A stretch of 64,000 bases of DNA from Nematostella vectensis. Taxonomy: Eukaryota; Cnidaria; Anthozoa; Actiniaria; Edwardsiidae. The DNA is taken from positions 5,762,046 through 5,826,045 of the forward strand of contig NC_064041.1 of the NCBI RefSeq assembly GCF_932526225.1, in the 5' to 3' direction. Both the position numbers and the translations under genes were made by a program. The notes under the pieces are model-generated. The model made no database searches. It saw nothing but the letters and a program-made list of their open reading frames with translations, and had not been told where the DNA came from. Below, in pieces: positions 45,701 through 57,273 of this stretch; within the stretch, counting starts at the first letter, position 1, and the number at the start of each line of letters is the position of its first letter.

Positions 45701-48700
45701 TTCTAAATCGGCTATAGTATAAAACATAATTGCCCTCTATCTCACAGTAATCGATAGCGTTCCTGGACTTCTAATGAGCAAGTGGAAGCACGAGTCATGG
45801 TACGACCAGCACGATCGACCAGGCATCGTCACCTACATCATCGTCTCCCTGGTCGGTATCACGTGCCGGTTCCTCCAGCCTTTCCTTGTCTACCAGGCCA
45901 TCTTGACATGCACCTCGGCTCTCCATAACAAGATGACTGACGTTATAATCAAGTCTCCGGTCCTCTTTTTCGACCGTAACCCCGTGGGAAGGATTCTGAA
46001 TCGCTTCTCTGCTGATACCGGTTAGTTCTGTTATCTCTTCTTTAAAACTGGAATTAGGGGCGTTTTCGCAAGAACTTACAATGGCCACTAACCTTTTTTT
46101 AAAAAATAATATGAGAATCTTTTTAGGACTTTTAAGTTTTAATCAGCTTTTAAAAAATAGATGACTTCTTCTACACGATCGAATTGTGTTAACCATATCC
46201 CTAACTACCCCCTCCCTAAAAAAATAAATAAAATACAAATAAATGAATAGGCGCTGGTCAACACTCCTTAAACTGTCTACATTAGGGTACTTGGATGACA
46301 TCTTCCCATACGCTGTCGGAATCACTGTGCTGATCATCGACGCCATCATAGCCCTCATCATCCCGGCTTTTGCCAACCTCTGGTTCGCGCTAGGCTCGCT
46401 ACCGCCTCTCTTCTTCTATATATGGTATGGCAAGTACTACCTGCCCGTGTCACGTGAGGTCACTCGTCTCCAGTCCCTCGCTCGGACGCCAGTGTACGCG
46501 CACTACTCGTCGTCGATGGAGGGACTGACCACTATCAGTGTTCACCAGGCGCAAGATACGTTCATGAATAGTTTGTACGAGTAAGTCCACTAATTTAGTG
46601 AAATAGAATAATTTTTGGGAACATGTTTCGAAGGTAACCATCGGTCGTTTTTACATATATGGAAGACAGTTATAAAGGGAGAGCACCTCTTTATCAAGGA
46701 CAGTTATTGTTTACTAAAGGAAGCTTAATCCATATTCTTTTTAAACATTTTAACCTGCTTTAAAGACCCTGTTTAAAGGGTCTGAGGGGTCTCTAAGTAT
46801 ATTCCGTTGAATTTTCTAACCGTAGTACCGTAAATGACCTAATAAACGTCCCCTTTCTAAAGAGCGCCTCTGATCTAATGAACGCCCCCCTTAAGGTTAC
46901 ACGTCTGCAATGAACGCCCCTCTAATAAACAACCCCGCTCAATCAGCGTCACCCTTCCCTCCCCCGCTCCCTCCACTGCCGGCTTTTAAAAAAACAAACG
47001 ACATAGAAATTCCGGAAATATAAATGCCAATTTAATTGCCATCTTGATTAATCAACACTGGTCTTGTTCAATGTCAAGTTCGAAATGAGGGTACCGGTCT
47101 CTAACGTTCCTGATCTCATTGCTTAGGATGTCTGCAATTTTCTTTCGTTTTGTCCTCGCAGTGTAGCATCCCGGAATTACAAGGCCTTGTTACGGTTTCC
47201 GCATACTTGCACCGTTAAATCATTACATTCGTCGCACGGTAAACGCTTGCTAAGCAGGCTATAATTTAAAATGATCCTGGCTGGTGAGACTAGAACCCTA
47301 CTGCACTTGGGCAGGGCCGTAGCCAGCATGAGGAAAGTGGGGCACACGTCTCGGTAAAATTTTGATGTTTAGTGTTTCACAATTGAAAAGTATGAGATAA
47401 AACACCTGCTTTTGTTTGATTTATCATCCAGTGGCTAACTTTGCCTCGGTGGAATTTTGATTCTGGTTACAGGCTTGTTGGTTACAGGCTTGTAGGATTT
47501 TTTATATTTTTATGTTTGTAAAGAACGCCTCCTATCTAATGAACGCCCCCCCCCCCTTCCTCGGACCATGGAAATTTAATAAACGCCCGGGCGTTTATCA
47601 GGTCATTTACGGTATCATGTTTTGATTATCCATTCGGCCCTTTGCGGCTCTTACCTTGTTCGTTTATTTTGTGTGTTTTTTTTTTCAATTTTTCTATTTC
47701 TTATTTTTTCTACTTCCTCTGTCCCTGTTACTTACCAAAGGTAGTTACGCCACGGCGTCTATTCCAACTCGCCGTTTTTTATCGTCTGCAGGCATCAAGA
47801 CGAGTTGAGTCAAGCGTGGTTTGTATATCTCTTTCAGACACTACAGATTAACTTTCAGATACTACATCATCTCCAGTGTGTTCATGACCATGGTCTCCAT
47901 CTGCTCCGTCCTTCTCGCTGCCACGCCTGGTGTGTGTTATGGTTCGGCTCCCAAAGATAGGGGTCCTGTGGAAAAGACTGTTTTGGAGGGGATAACTTGT
48001 CAAACCGTTTCTATAGCTAATGCTGTCGGGAGGAGACTCTGTCATTTATAATTTTCTGTTAAGGCATACGCCTTATGGACCGGTTCCCAGAAATGAGAGT
48101 CCTGTGAAAAAGACTGTTTGTTTGAATCTTTACTCTTTCGTCGCTGATTGGACGAAATAAATTGTCAAGGCCGTTTTCTATTACTATAGCAAATTTTATC
48201 TGGAGGAGCATCTGTCATTTTCTGTAGGGAATTTTCTGTAAAGGCAGTCGCCATTTTTAACCATATGTTGTTTTAAAATCCTCCTCTGCTAGGATGACAG
48301 CTCGGCATCGCTAAAACAGTAGCAACGACTTCGTGACCGTTGACCTATGTGCGTCATTTCTAACAGATTTTTTCATATTCCTCCTAGGCGTGACGGGTTT
48401 TGCCATCGCGTATGCCATCAAGATGCTTGGTAAAACCGACTTTCTGATTCGAAACATCGCCGAGACCGAAAACCAGATGACCTCAGCACAGCGCCTCATT
48501 AGCTATACAAACCTCCCCCCTGAGCCTTCCTACGACATTGACCGGCACCCCCCGGATCGCTGGCCGCTATCAGGCATCGTGGAGTTCCGTAATGTTTCGC
48601 TGAGGTATTACGAAGGAGGGCCTCAAGTGTTGAAGGAAGTCAACTTCCGCATTGGTTGCCATGAGAAAGTCGGGATAGCAGGGCGGACGGGCGCGGGAAA

Positions 48701-49289
48701 GACTTCAATTGTCTCGTGTCTACTGCGCATGCCCGAGGCTACCGGCGATATCATGATTGACGGGGTGAATATCCATCACGTGACCCTACAGGAGACGAGG
48801 CAGGCGATCTCGGTTATACAGCAAAACCCGGTCCTGTTTTGTCGATCGATACGCGAGAATCTTGATCCATTTGGAATGTTTTCGGACGCGGAGATCTGGA
48901 ACGCGCTGCACAACTCACAACTAGGAACTTTCGTAGGAAATCTTAACGGAAAGCTGGATTTTCAGGTCAAAGAAGGCGGGGCAAATTTTAGCGCTGGCGA
49001 GATGCAGTTGTTCTGTATGGCGAGAGCATTGCTGCACAAGAATAAGATCATCGTCATGGATGAGGCTACCGCGAATGTCGACCAAAACACGGATCGCTTG
49101 ATACAGACGACGATTCGGGAGAAATTCCAAGACTGCACAGTGCTGATCATAGCGCATAGACTGAGCACCATTCTCGACTGTGATCGCATCATGGTGGTTG
49201 ATGATGGCCGGGTGGTGGAGTTTGACACTCCACAAAACCTGACCAAAAAAGGCGACGGATGGCTGTCACAGCTATTACAGCACAGCTAG
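39796..49289 (+). CDS. ABC transporter, ABCC/MRP subfamily (MRP4-like short form)
   Basis: Ten exons: 39796-39984, 40298-40612, 40845-41066, 41733-41890, 42654-43744, 44742-44942, 45748-46020, 46286-46580, 47838-47929 and 48388-49289, about 1245 residues. The layout is TMD1, NBD1, TMD2, NBD2 without the extra N-terminal TMD0. NBD1 (exon 5) has GAVGSGKTT, LSGGQRAR and IYLIDD; Asp in place of the catalytic Glu is usual for ABCC NBD1. NBD2 (exon 10) has GRTGAGKTS, a variant signature FSAGEMQ, MDEATANVD and AHRLST. The N-terminus (LWSRLTFRWLNPLVAYGNK) is typical of MRP4-type exporters of organic anions. Exon 9 is uncertain: a conserved HQDELSQAWF stretch lies just upstream in another frame. The introns after exons 5 and 6 hold arrays made from exon ends plus donors. 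Confidence 0.87.
43745..44480 (+). repeat. 62-bp array copied from the exon 5 end plus its splice donor
   Basis: About 12 units, each repeating the last 50-odd bases of exon 5 (TTCGTGGCGAGTAACCCGGA, then GCCTCGCTTTCGG) followed by a GTAAGT-type donor. Some donors have decayed (GGAAGT, GTAATT, GTGAGT). Confidence 0.95.
44508..44569. mobile_element. Fragment of the CACGTGA MITE family
   Basis: GCGCGCTAGTTTGCCACCCA then CAGTCACGTGATCTCTTATC match the end region of the elements at 19346 and 62168. Confidence 0.75.
44881..45256 (+). repeat. 94-bp array copied from the exon 6 end plus its splice donor
   Basis: Four units at 44881, 44975, 45069 and 45163. Each has GCGCGCGGGATTCCCGCTAC, then ATCGTCATGACGCCAG and a donor: GTAAGT in the first two, GTTAGT in the last two. 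The first unit is the real exon 6 end. Confidence 0.95.
45378..45424 (+). pseudogene. Partial decayed copy of the exon 7 start with its acceptor
   Basis: TTGTCTCATAGTTATCGATA then GCGTGCCTTGAATTCTGATG parallels the real acceptor and exon 7 start at about 45733-45778 (TATCTCACAGTAATCGATAG). Confidence 0.7.
46827..47613. mobile_element. Non-autonomous DNA transposon, TIR ACCGTAAATGACCT
   Basis: Ends ACCGTAAATGACCTAATAAA and TTTATCAGGTCATTTACGGT are inverse complements, with TA at both edges. GATCTAATGAACGCCCCCC-type motifs repeat inside near both ends. No transposase. It lies in the intron before exon 9 of the ABC transporter. Confidence 0.8.
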
Positions 49290-49365
49290 TATTACAAAGT
49301 CACCTTTTCACTCCAAGTAATGCAAAATTGCCTTCATCTACACACAGGAAAGAAAGCATCTGTTG

Positions 49366-49640
49366 AGATACGTCACTTCCGGTTGTAGGTTGTCTCTAGA
49401 AAGCTCCTACTTTAGTTGGACATGCTACGTCACTTCCGACTGTATTGCTGTCTTCTTCAGTGCCTCTTTCGAGTTTGACATGCTACGTCACTTCCGACTG
49501 TATTGCTGTCTTCTTCAGTGCCTCTTACGAGTTTAACATGCTACGTCACTTCCGACTGTATTGCTGTCTTCTTCAGTGCCTCTTTCGAGTTTGACATGTT
49601 ACGTAAATACCGGCTGTATCGCTGTCCCCTGGATTCGTGC
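49366..49640 (+). repeat. 58-bp repeat, 4-5 units, in the ABC transporter 3' UTR
   Basis: CATGCTACGTCACTTCCGAC then GTATTGCTGTCTTCTTCAGT recurs at about 49421, 49479 and 49537, with degenerate units on either side. Confidence 0.9.
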
Positions 49641-49734
49641 CACTTCTTTAGTTTGACTGAACATTGCTTTTCAGTTCCTTTAGGCTTGAAGTCTAAAGCA
49701 TAATACTGAAACAGAACGCTGTTTTGAAACAGTG

Positions 49735-49740
49735 AATAAA
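49735..49740 (+). terminator. Polyadenylation signal AATAAA of the ABC transporter gene
   Basis: The first AATAAA after the stop codon, about 450 bases downstream, just past the 58-bp repeats. Confidence 0.5.
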
Positions 49741-50081
49741 TGAATCATTATTCTTGTTAGGTTTATAGAAGAAAGACATTGTTTCGCAGAGCGAAATTTT
49801 ATAGATTCGATAAAATCGAAAATTGTTAAGGTTAGATGTTCCGTTTAAAGAGTTTTGTTATTATAATATAGAGGACTAAATATTTTCGATTAACTGTAGT
49901 GTAGCGCATTAGTATTGTATTTAAATGCTATTAAAATAAGATAGAAAATCCCGACCTACTGTAATTACTTATCCTGTAATTTGCGCCCAAAAAAATTTCC
50001 TTATTACATTACATTACGATGACAAATAATAAATGACGGCTATTGAGGCCACATTTGTAATATTTGCAATACGGCCACATT
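49741..50081. other. Intergenic, no gene seen
   Basis: AT-rich sequence between the ABC transporter 3' end and the 285-bp element. Confidence 0.4.
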
Positions 50082-50367
50082 TCATATCAAACATATTCCT
50101 TAAGGATAGTGTCCTTCGTTTGCATTGCCTTATATGGTCATTGATGCCCATATTTAGAAAAGCTAAAGGTTTCCCGCTCCCTGATCTACAGAAAATATGG
50201 TGAAAAATGCTGATTCCTGTCAATTTGAGACTCGAGGCAAGAATTTGTAAAAAAAAAACCTGACAGCTTGGTCAAATTTGTATCTCGCTAATCTTGAAAA
50301 GCCCTTAGACCCGGGCCTCCCAGAGATTGACCGTGCAGGTTTGAAGGTCACCCAAATATTGATATGG
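50082..50367. mobile_element. About 285-bp element with TCATATCAA inverted ends, copy 2 (inverted)
   Basis: An inverse copy of the element at 19722-20007, with the same ends and similar length. Its version of the shared open stretch is frame-broken. Confidence 0.75.
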
Positions 50368-53300
50368 TAATAATTTAGGCCACTTTTCCCATATCTCATA
50401 AAAGAAACATCGTATGACATCCAAACTTTATAGGTGTTTCCAGTTATAAAAACCGTGCTATAACCAACAAACAATTTTTTACTTTTCGGGGGTAGGGTAG
50501 GGTGGGGATTCTTAAATGTGGAATTCATATGGTTGAATGTTTTACCACAGGTATCCCAAACTCACAGTGTGTAATCATGCTATGTTTTAGTAGAATGAAC
50601 GGATCATTTGAATTCTGTATGTAGCGTAACCACACACTGTGAGCTTGGGATACCTGTGGTTTTACGCCCATGAGATTAGCTTCGCTGATGTTTCGAGAAT
50701 TTGAAGGGCGCTAGCGCACACAGCATCAGCGAACAACTCTACGCTCTTATCGATAGTGCCAGCACTTTATTTTGGCTTCGCGAGCACTTTTTACATTTTA
50801 TCCCCAAAAGCAATGCTGCCAATTTTCAACTGATTATTTGTATAATGTTGCGTTAAATAGCGCAATCTTACTTCATGTTTATGTCGTCCAAAAAAGCCGC
50901 ATTTACACTTATGTTCGTCAAATGAGCTAGGCTCATAGGTCAGCGGTTGCCTTCTAGAACCATCTAGGTTCATCTCAATCGTTCCAAGATGGCGAGGACT
51001 AACCTCTAGTTATCAGAAACCTCAAACGTTTGACTTAGATGTGCTGGATTTAAATGAAAAAAACTTGATTGTTACATTTATTTTTGGAGAAATGTAAGTG
51101 AAAACCTTAAAAATGAAATGTTACATTATTAAAAAAGTTAAAAAAAGTGAGTATTTCTTTTACCACAAGCACTTTTTGAAAAAAATAAGCATTATTTTAG
51201 CACTTTCTTTGGCAAAAAAAAAAAAAAAAACAAGAAAAGCATTTAATGCTTTTTACGAGCACCTTCGGAAAGAGACGTAAAAGATACCATTTCATCATTA
51301 AAGCCATAATAATTCAATGAATTAAGGTTTATTATAGTATACAGTGCGCGCTACTTTGAAATTCTTGGGTTTCAGTCACGTGACTTTTGGCGTGTGAATT
51401 TACTTCCGGTGATGAAGTGATGGTCAAAAACAGCAACGCTCAAACATGGCAGCTGTAGGCGAAAACCAGGTTTCTCCCGAATTTTCCAATTATTTTGGTG
51501 TTTTGACCACCACTTCAACTTTGGCATATCTAATGAGGCGGATGTGACGTCATTTTCAACCCAAGAATAAGATTTTTAGTGCGTGCGCGAGCGTTTGCAA
51601 CCGATTTTTGAAAACCGGTAGTGAAAATTGAATTTTTTTTTTGTATCCGAAAAGGTTGTATTGACTAAATCTTCGCTGAATCTTCGTTTTACAAAATATG
51701 GGAAATATCATAACCCGAAAAGGCTGAGATCCACTTAAAGTCAATTTTAGGGAACTTGAAACGCATAAAATTTTTCTTTTACTTCAGAAAAGCTTGTTAA
51801 TGACGAATTCCGTGTTATGTACGCGCGCGCTCAACGCCACCAGCGTAGCAACGTCGTTACTGAGCAATATTTATGTCAGGGCGCCCGTCAGAAACTGGAT
51901 TGGAAGCATTGCAAAAGGCAATGTCAAGGACGCAGGTCAACACTTCGAATCGGCGAATACTGGGCCATTGACAGGCGCCACATAGCCTGAGTAGCAAGGG
52001 CGCTAAGGAGGGGAGACGGAATAATAGACCGCGCACGCCTGAGAAGAGGTAGAGAGCGTGCGCCTTGTCTCCGTCATTCATAGCGCGCGGGGCCCGTCGC
52101 CATTTTCTTCCCTCTCTATATTATTTTGCTCGGCGATGATGGTGTAATTAAGCTGAAATTCACAAAACGTCTCGGCCCTTATCCATGAATTGAAGACTAA
52201 AACAATAGAAATCCAAGCATTGAACTTTCCTTTTTACTTCCTTCGGGCTTGCTACACAGGCTAGGCGCCATGGAGAAGAGAGAGAAAATCGGGGATAAGG
52301 GAGAGCACCTGTATAGAAGCCTACGATGACGATAGTCTTTGCCTTAACAAGCCTTAAAGCCTTAATAAGATAATAATAGCCGGTCCTTAAATAACTAACA
52401 AAACTTACCATCTATCGACTTATCAAACGCAACATCGACGACAAGAAACAAAGCACATCGGAATAACTCCACATAGGCTGCGTACCACCTGGGAAAACAA
52501 TAATCCCTCCCTCCCTCCCTACCTCCGTAACAATGTGACTAATGACAATGGAAGGGGACCTGAAAAAAAAAGATTTTAGGAGGGGGAGGGGGGTGGGAGG
52601 GAGGGACGTTCTCCATAGGGTCGCCAAGCGCATTCAACACAGAACTTAACCCCTGTGTTGGAATAATTTCCCTTTTCATACAACCTCTAAGCAGACCATC
52701 TAGTTTTTCTTAGGCTTTTTTCTTCCTAGATACCATTTATTCTAAGATAGCAAGCCATGAGAGCGCGTCCTTGATAAAACCTGTATTTCATAGACCTGTC
52801 ATTCTTTTGTAAAGCTATTACAACCTTCATGGTCCGATTCAGACGATTCTCCTTTTGCCGCGTTCTCGGTCAGCGGTATAGACGCATGCGCGACAGGAAA
52901 GATCTTGTTTCCGGGTGGTGGATTGGTGATGATTCCTTTGTTATTCGTGTCACAGCGAATTATCTTCAAAGCCGTCATGCGAAACCTTCAGGAAACAGGA
53001 AATATTAGCTTGAGATCTCATCCCCTTCAAAGAAACGTTATTACTTATAAACCCACTATTTATATCGTATACTATCGCCATATGCGCCTATGCAATTTTG
53101 TGGGTTGCGAGAGGGGCACTTAAATTTGAGAATCAGACCTCAGCTGTAAATAAATAGCTGCAAATATGTATTCATTTCAAGTATAAAGGGTCTCATTTGA
53201 AAGGGGCGCTTGTTTCATATGTTTACACCTTAGGTCCGGGGCGTCTATCAGTAGCGGGGCGCTTATTCCAACCTACGGCGCTAAATCTAATATTTAATAC

Positions 53301-53762
53301 AATATGCAAATTGTAAGAATACTCTTTTTTTTTTCCTTTTTCCGTATCCCAGACAGTAAATTCTGCATGTTTTTGTTCGTGTTATCTCCCGTTAAAATAA
53401 AAACAACAACAACAACAACAACAAAAAAAATAAATTAGACGTTTACGAAACTTACAAAATGCCATGCCTGTAAATAGCTGTAATACCCAGACAAAGAAGC
53501 AAAGATTTGGAAACATCGATCCCTAACGCTGTTAAACTAAAACAAAAAAATTTTAAACAAAATTGCCAGTTATATAAAAAGGTTTAGAAAACAATTGAAA
53601 ACAGTGAAGAACTCGTTTCCGTTTTTTTAAAACACAACCTTTTTGTTACGGATAACGTGTATCGACACGTGAACGCGAAAACAGATGACCATATAAATAA
53701 ACGGAACGATTGAAAGCTAAGTCTCTACAGTGGAACAATTTGAAAACGATATCCTTTCGGTG

Positions 53763-53764
<2 letters not shown>
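50368..53764. other. Intergenic, no confident gene
   Basis: Only short open frames. AGCCTGAGTAGCAAGGGCGC at 51985 and GCTTGCTACACAGGCTAGGC at 52247 look like inverted ends of another foldback element. G-rich and C-rich patches lie near 52510-52600. Confidence 0.4.

Positions 53765-53801
<37 letters not shown>
53765..53801. repeat. Poly-G run of 37 bases
   Basis: The longest of many poly-G runs in the window. It could form G-quadruplexes, or be of uncertain length in the assembly. Confidence 0.95.
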
Positions 53802-53802
<1 letters not shown>

Positions 53803-54159
53803 AGCGGACCTTCCGAAAACGATGGCGTGTAATTCAGGTCCAGTCCACTTGGCGCGCGAGTACGCATGCTATGTAGAGCTTGTTATCGTTTTCGTATCGT
53901 TTCTGCGTTTTTGTAGAGACGGGTCGTATCCAAATGAAAACGCTTCGCATGGACGCGGATCTTTTTGAAAACAGAACAAAGAGGTTGCGTTTTCAAACGA
54001 AAACTGAAACGTGGGGACGGGGTCAAAGCAGGAAGTTCGCGTTACCCGGGTAGAAATGGTTGAGATTTTCTTTTTAGGGAACTTAAAGTCAATTTGAATT
54101 AGCGGGGAGTTCGAGTTATCAGAGTTTGGGTTATCGGTGTTTCAGTATTTTCGCTTACC

Positions 54160-55171
54160 TGGGGCTGAAAATCCACTAGATTATGGGGTTAAATACGGCG
54201 CTGACTTTGCCGAAATATGAGGGAATGATTCCTATTGATCCGCTTAGTAACTCTCTCCCATTCACGCTTGACACAAGGCTGTACAAAGCGTTGGGCGACC
54301 AGCAAACGGCATTGACGATAATCGCTGCCAAAACCATAACTTGTAACTTGTTAACTTGTAGCGCTGAATTTTTAGTACAAATGAAGGGTTTGCGTTGACG
54401 TCGGCCTCGGGGTTATGGAAGTAGCGATAGAGTTTGTAGAGATACACGCCTGTTACTGCCATGGGTATGAAGAACACCGAGGTGGTGAGAAAGATAAGAT
54501 AGCTTAAACCCTCGGCGTCTTGCGCCAGCCAATTTGGCGCACAATTTGTGTCGTCCGACTGTACCGTCATGGAACTCCAACCGACCAAGGGCGGCATTAA
54601 GGACAGGCCAGAGTACAACCAAATGGCGGCAAGGATTTTGAACATCTAAAACGTTGCTCCTCCCCGATGGCCTACATGGATCTTGTTGGATGAGACGTGG
54701 CGGAAAATCTCGAAGGTTATCACCGCCATTGTGACAAAGGAACCTGCAGCACCGATGCTAACCAGATAGCCAGAGAGTTGACAACCGAAAGTCCCACCTT
54801 GCCAGTCTTGAAACAGCGAAGATACGAAGGCAAGCGGGTAGCTGGAGAAAAGCAGAATCAAGTTGCTAACCGCGATGTTGATAAGAAGATCAGAATTGTG
54901 ATGATTTGGGTTGCAGTTCCGAACACGAAAAAAAATACCGACAAATACAGCAAAAATCAGCCCTGCCATAACGAATCGCGGAAAATAGAAATGAGTCGTC
55001 GGAATAGTTTGTGGCTATGACGTCAGCAAAGCTCTTGAAGGTCTTCTTGGTAATGAGCAGCCAATCATCTTTTGATGCCAGATCCTTGATGTTTCCGACA
55101 CCGGCTGTATTCTTTTTCTTGTCTTTGAAAACAGGGAAACGCATTTCTATGAAATAACCCACCCATCTCAT
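54160..55171 (-). pseudogene. Opsin pseudogene
   Basis: Read on the minus strand, the segments of a class A receptor appear in order in different frames. TM1 is AGLIFAVFVGIFF, TM2 contains NSDLLINIAVSNLILLF, TM3 follows a conserved Cys, TM4 is ILAAIWLYSGLSLMPP, the outer loop has NCAPNW, TM5 contains FFIPMAVTGVYLY, TM6 has CWSPNALYSL and TM7 reads IPSYFGKVSAVFNPII. The lysine six residues before NP is the opsin retinal-attachment site. Four lesions are seen: a frameshift before TM1, an in-frame TAG just before TM4 (about 54646), a frameshift in a CAAGTTA slippage tract before TM6 (about 54335), and TAG (54176-54178) at the tyrosine of NPxxY. No introns are visible. A functional gene would need several sequencing errors at once. 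Confidence 0.75.
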
Positions 55172-55424
55172 TCCCCAATGGTATGCTTGTCAAACAAATT
55201 ACTTATTAACCGCGTAATTATGGAATCGCACAGGAATGAGAATTCGTTCTACAACCTTTCTCTTCTCTCCCGTCCCCTACAACTCAAGTCCCCCCCTCTA
55301 CTGTTCTTGTTCTGCCTCGTTCCCGCGCCTGTGACCTCGACCCCTCGGTTGCCGAGGATGTACACGCACCTCTTATAGGTAGTCAAGCACTTGGTCCTCG
55401 CTACTGAACGACGGCGATGGGGAA

Positions 55425-55447
55425 GGGGGGGGGGGGGGGGGGGGGGG
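55425..55447. repeat. Poly-G run of 23 bases
   Basis: An uninterrupted G run between the opsin pseudogene and AGMO. Confidence 0.95.
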
Positions 55448-57273
55448 TGGCGTAGAAGAACCGCTGCAACCCCTCGTAAAGCGGGACTACTGCAGGCTGA
55501 AACACAATGTATCCCCCAAGATATTTCCAATATAAAAAGCGACATGTGACTTATACATTCACTTTCAGCGCGTTTAGAAATCACGTGTGTTACGGGATAA
55601 TACAGTGGACTGCTTGCCCAGGAGGGCAACCCTTTCAAAATAAGCTGTGTATCTATTATAAAAAATATAAAAATAATAGATAAAAGAGACTTTTGTCAAT
55701 AAAATTAGCGAATGTAAGTTCCAGGAGTTACTGCTGCTTATTAAATTGGTCTTAATTATTAGTAAGATTAAACAATTTTCTGATAAGTTATCCGGGTTCT
55801 AAGATCACTTATGCACCAGGATATTCGTTATTTCACGATTACAAATGCCGTGGAATTACGAGGCGCACAGCACCGACCGCCGAGAAATACTGCAGCAAAT
55901 CTGATTACGATATAACAAGAGAGCATAAGATAAGAGAGGGACACTTTGGTATTACCCGCGCGCCATGTCGATTCCGAATCCGGCTATTTTTAGTAACCAC
56001 CACCCCACCACTGCTTCCCTGCTAGCAGAGGCCTCTTTTCCCTGTATTTCGCTGGGCTGGAGTTCGCGAGGAAAAGAGACCTCTGCCATTGGTCGCAAGT
56101 TCGTTTGATCAAACCGCCGTCCACGATCGTGGACGAGATCCAGAGCGCATGCTCCGTTCATTAATTACTGGCCACTATTTGATCCCACAATGACTAGCGC
56201 ATGCGTGAAGCGTATATCCGCTGTGGGTTAATAAGACCGCATTCGAAACGGCGTCCTCCGTAGAAATACCACGCGACGAATTATAAAAGAAGCCATTCAA
56301 TGCCTTGTCCTCATTCAGAATTTTCTCTCTTTTGACAGCTTTTGCATATTCTTCTAGAATTAGCTGATCTAAGTTTACCAAAAAGTTTTGTAATATCTTC
56401 TTTGAGTCCAACTGTGCGATATTTACATTAAAGAAACTCGTTTGCCCAGATGTCTTGAAATTTATCCCACAAAAAAGACAAAACTCGTATTTACTGCGTT
56501 TGCTGTTCAATCTTTTTGGTGACGTTTTAGGTGATTGAAATCGGTCGCTTGGAAACGCTCACGCCTCACTGCGCGTGAGGATTTGCTTTTATTTTGTCCT
56601 ACACCCCCGCGGGTTGCGTGTTGTTGTTTTGCCAACTCGATAGGAAATTATATTTACCCGGAGGGTCAGTTTACGGGGAGATGTAGTTCTTCGAACTCCT
56701 CGTAGACTGATACGAGAAATACTTATGCAGGCTACGGGCCTTGGAGGGGAGAAAGAAAAGGGAAGAAAAGACATTTTTTCTCCCCTCTTTTCTCCTCTCC
56801 CTCCCCTCCCCCTCCGCCGCACTCGCCTCTTCTGACCTCAGACGATCGTGTTTCAGATTCGTGAAAACAAAACGCGGCACCCACCTTTGACGACCTTGAA
56901 GAAATAGCTACATTATTCATATGACATAGAAAATGTGACCATATAATTCCTCAAAGGTTATTCAAGGGCAGCAAAAATCTCCTCAGGGGGGTAAGCTGAC
57001 TATAAAGGATCATCCTTTTATTATTTTTCAATCAAAATAAAAGCAATAAGGACTAGGACAAAAGCTATAGCTACCTAATTGATATCATCATTATCATTAT
57101 TCATTAAAAGGATCGCGACGCACAATGAAGATAGCGAACGAAATAAAAAAAATAATAAAATTCCTTCCCCCCAGCCCTCCCCGCCCTGATAAATACTGTA
57201 CGTCATTTGTTGTTTAGAAGCGAGGCTGGAAAAGACGACTTTCATAACATCAACACAGACTAAAGCACAGACG
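55448..57273. other. Intergenic, no confident gene
   Basis: Contains a small inverted repeat near 56020-56095 (GCAGAGGCCTCTTTTCC against GGAAAAGAGACCTCTGC) and a minus-strand 111-codon frame at 56175-56510 with a CLFCG motif that I could not assign. The AGMO promoter should be at the right end. Confidence 0.35.

Noticed and set aside
56175-56510. Minus-strand 111-codon frame with CLFCG
   Set aside because: No family recognised, no splice or promoter support. It may be a transposon relic but cannot be called a gene from sequence alone.
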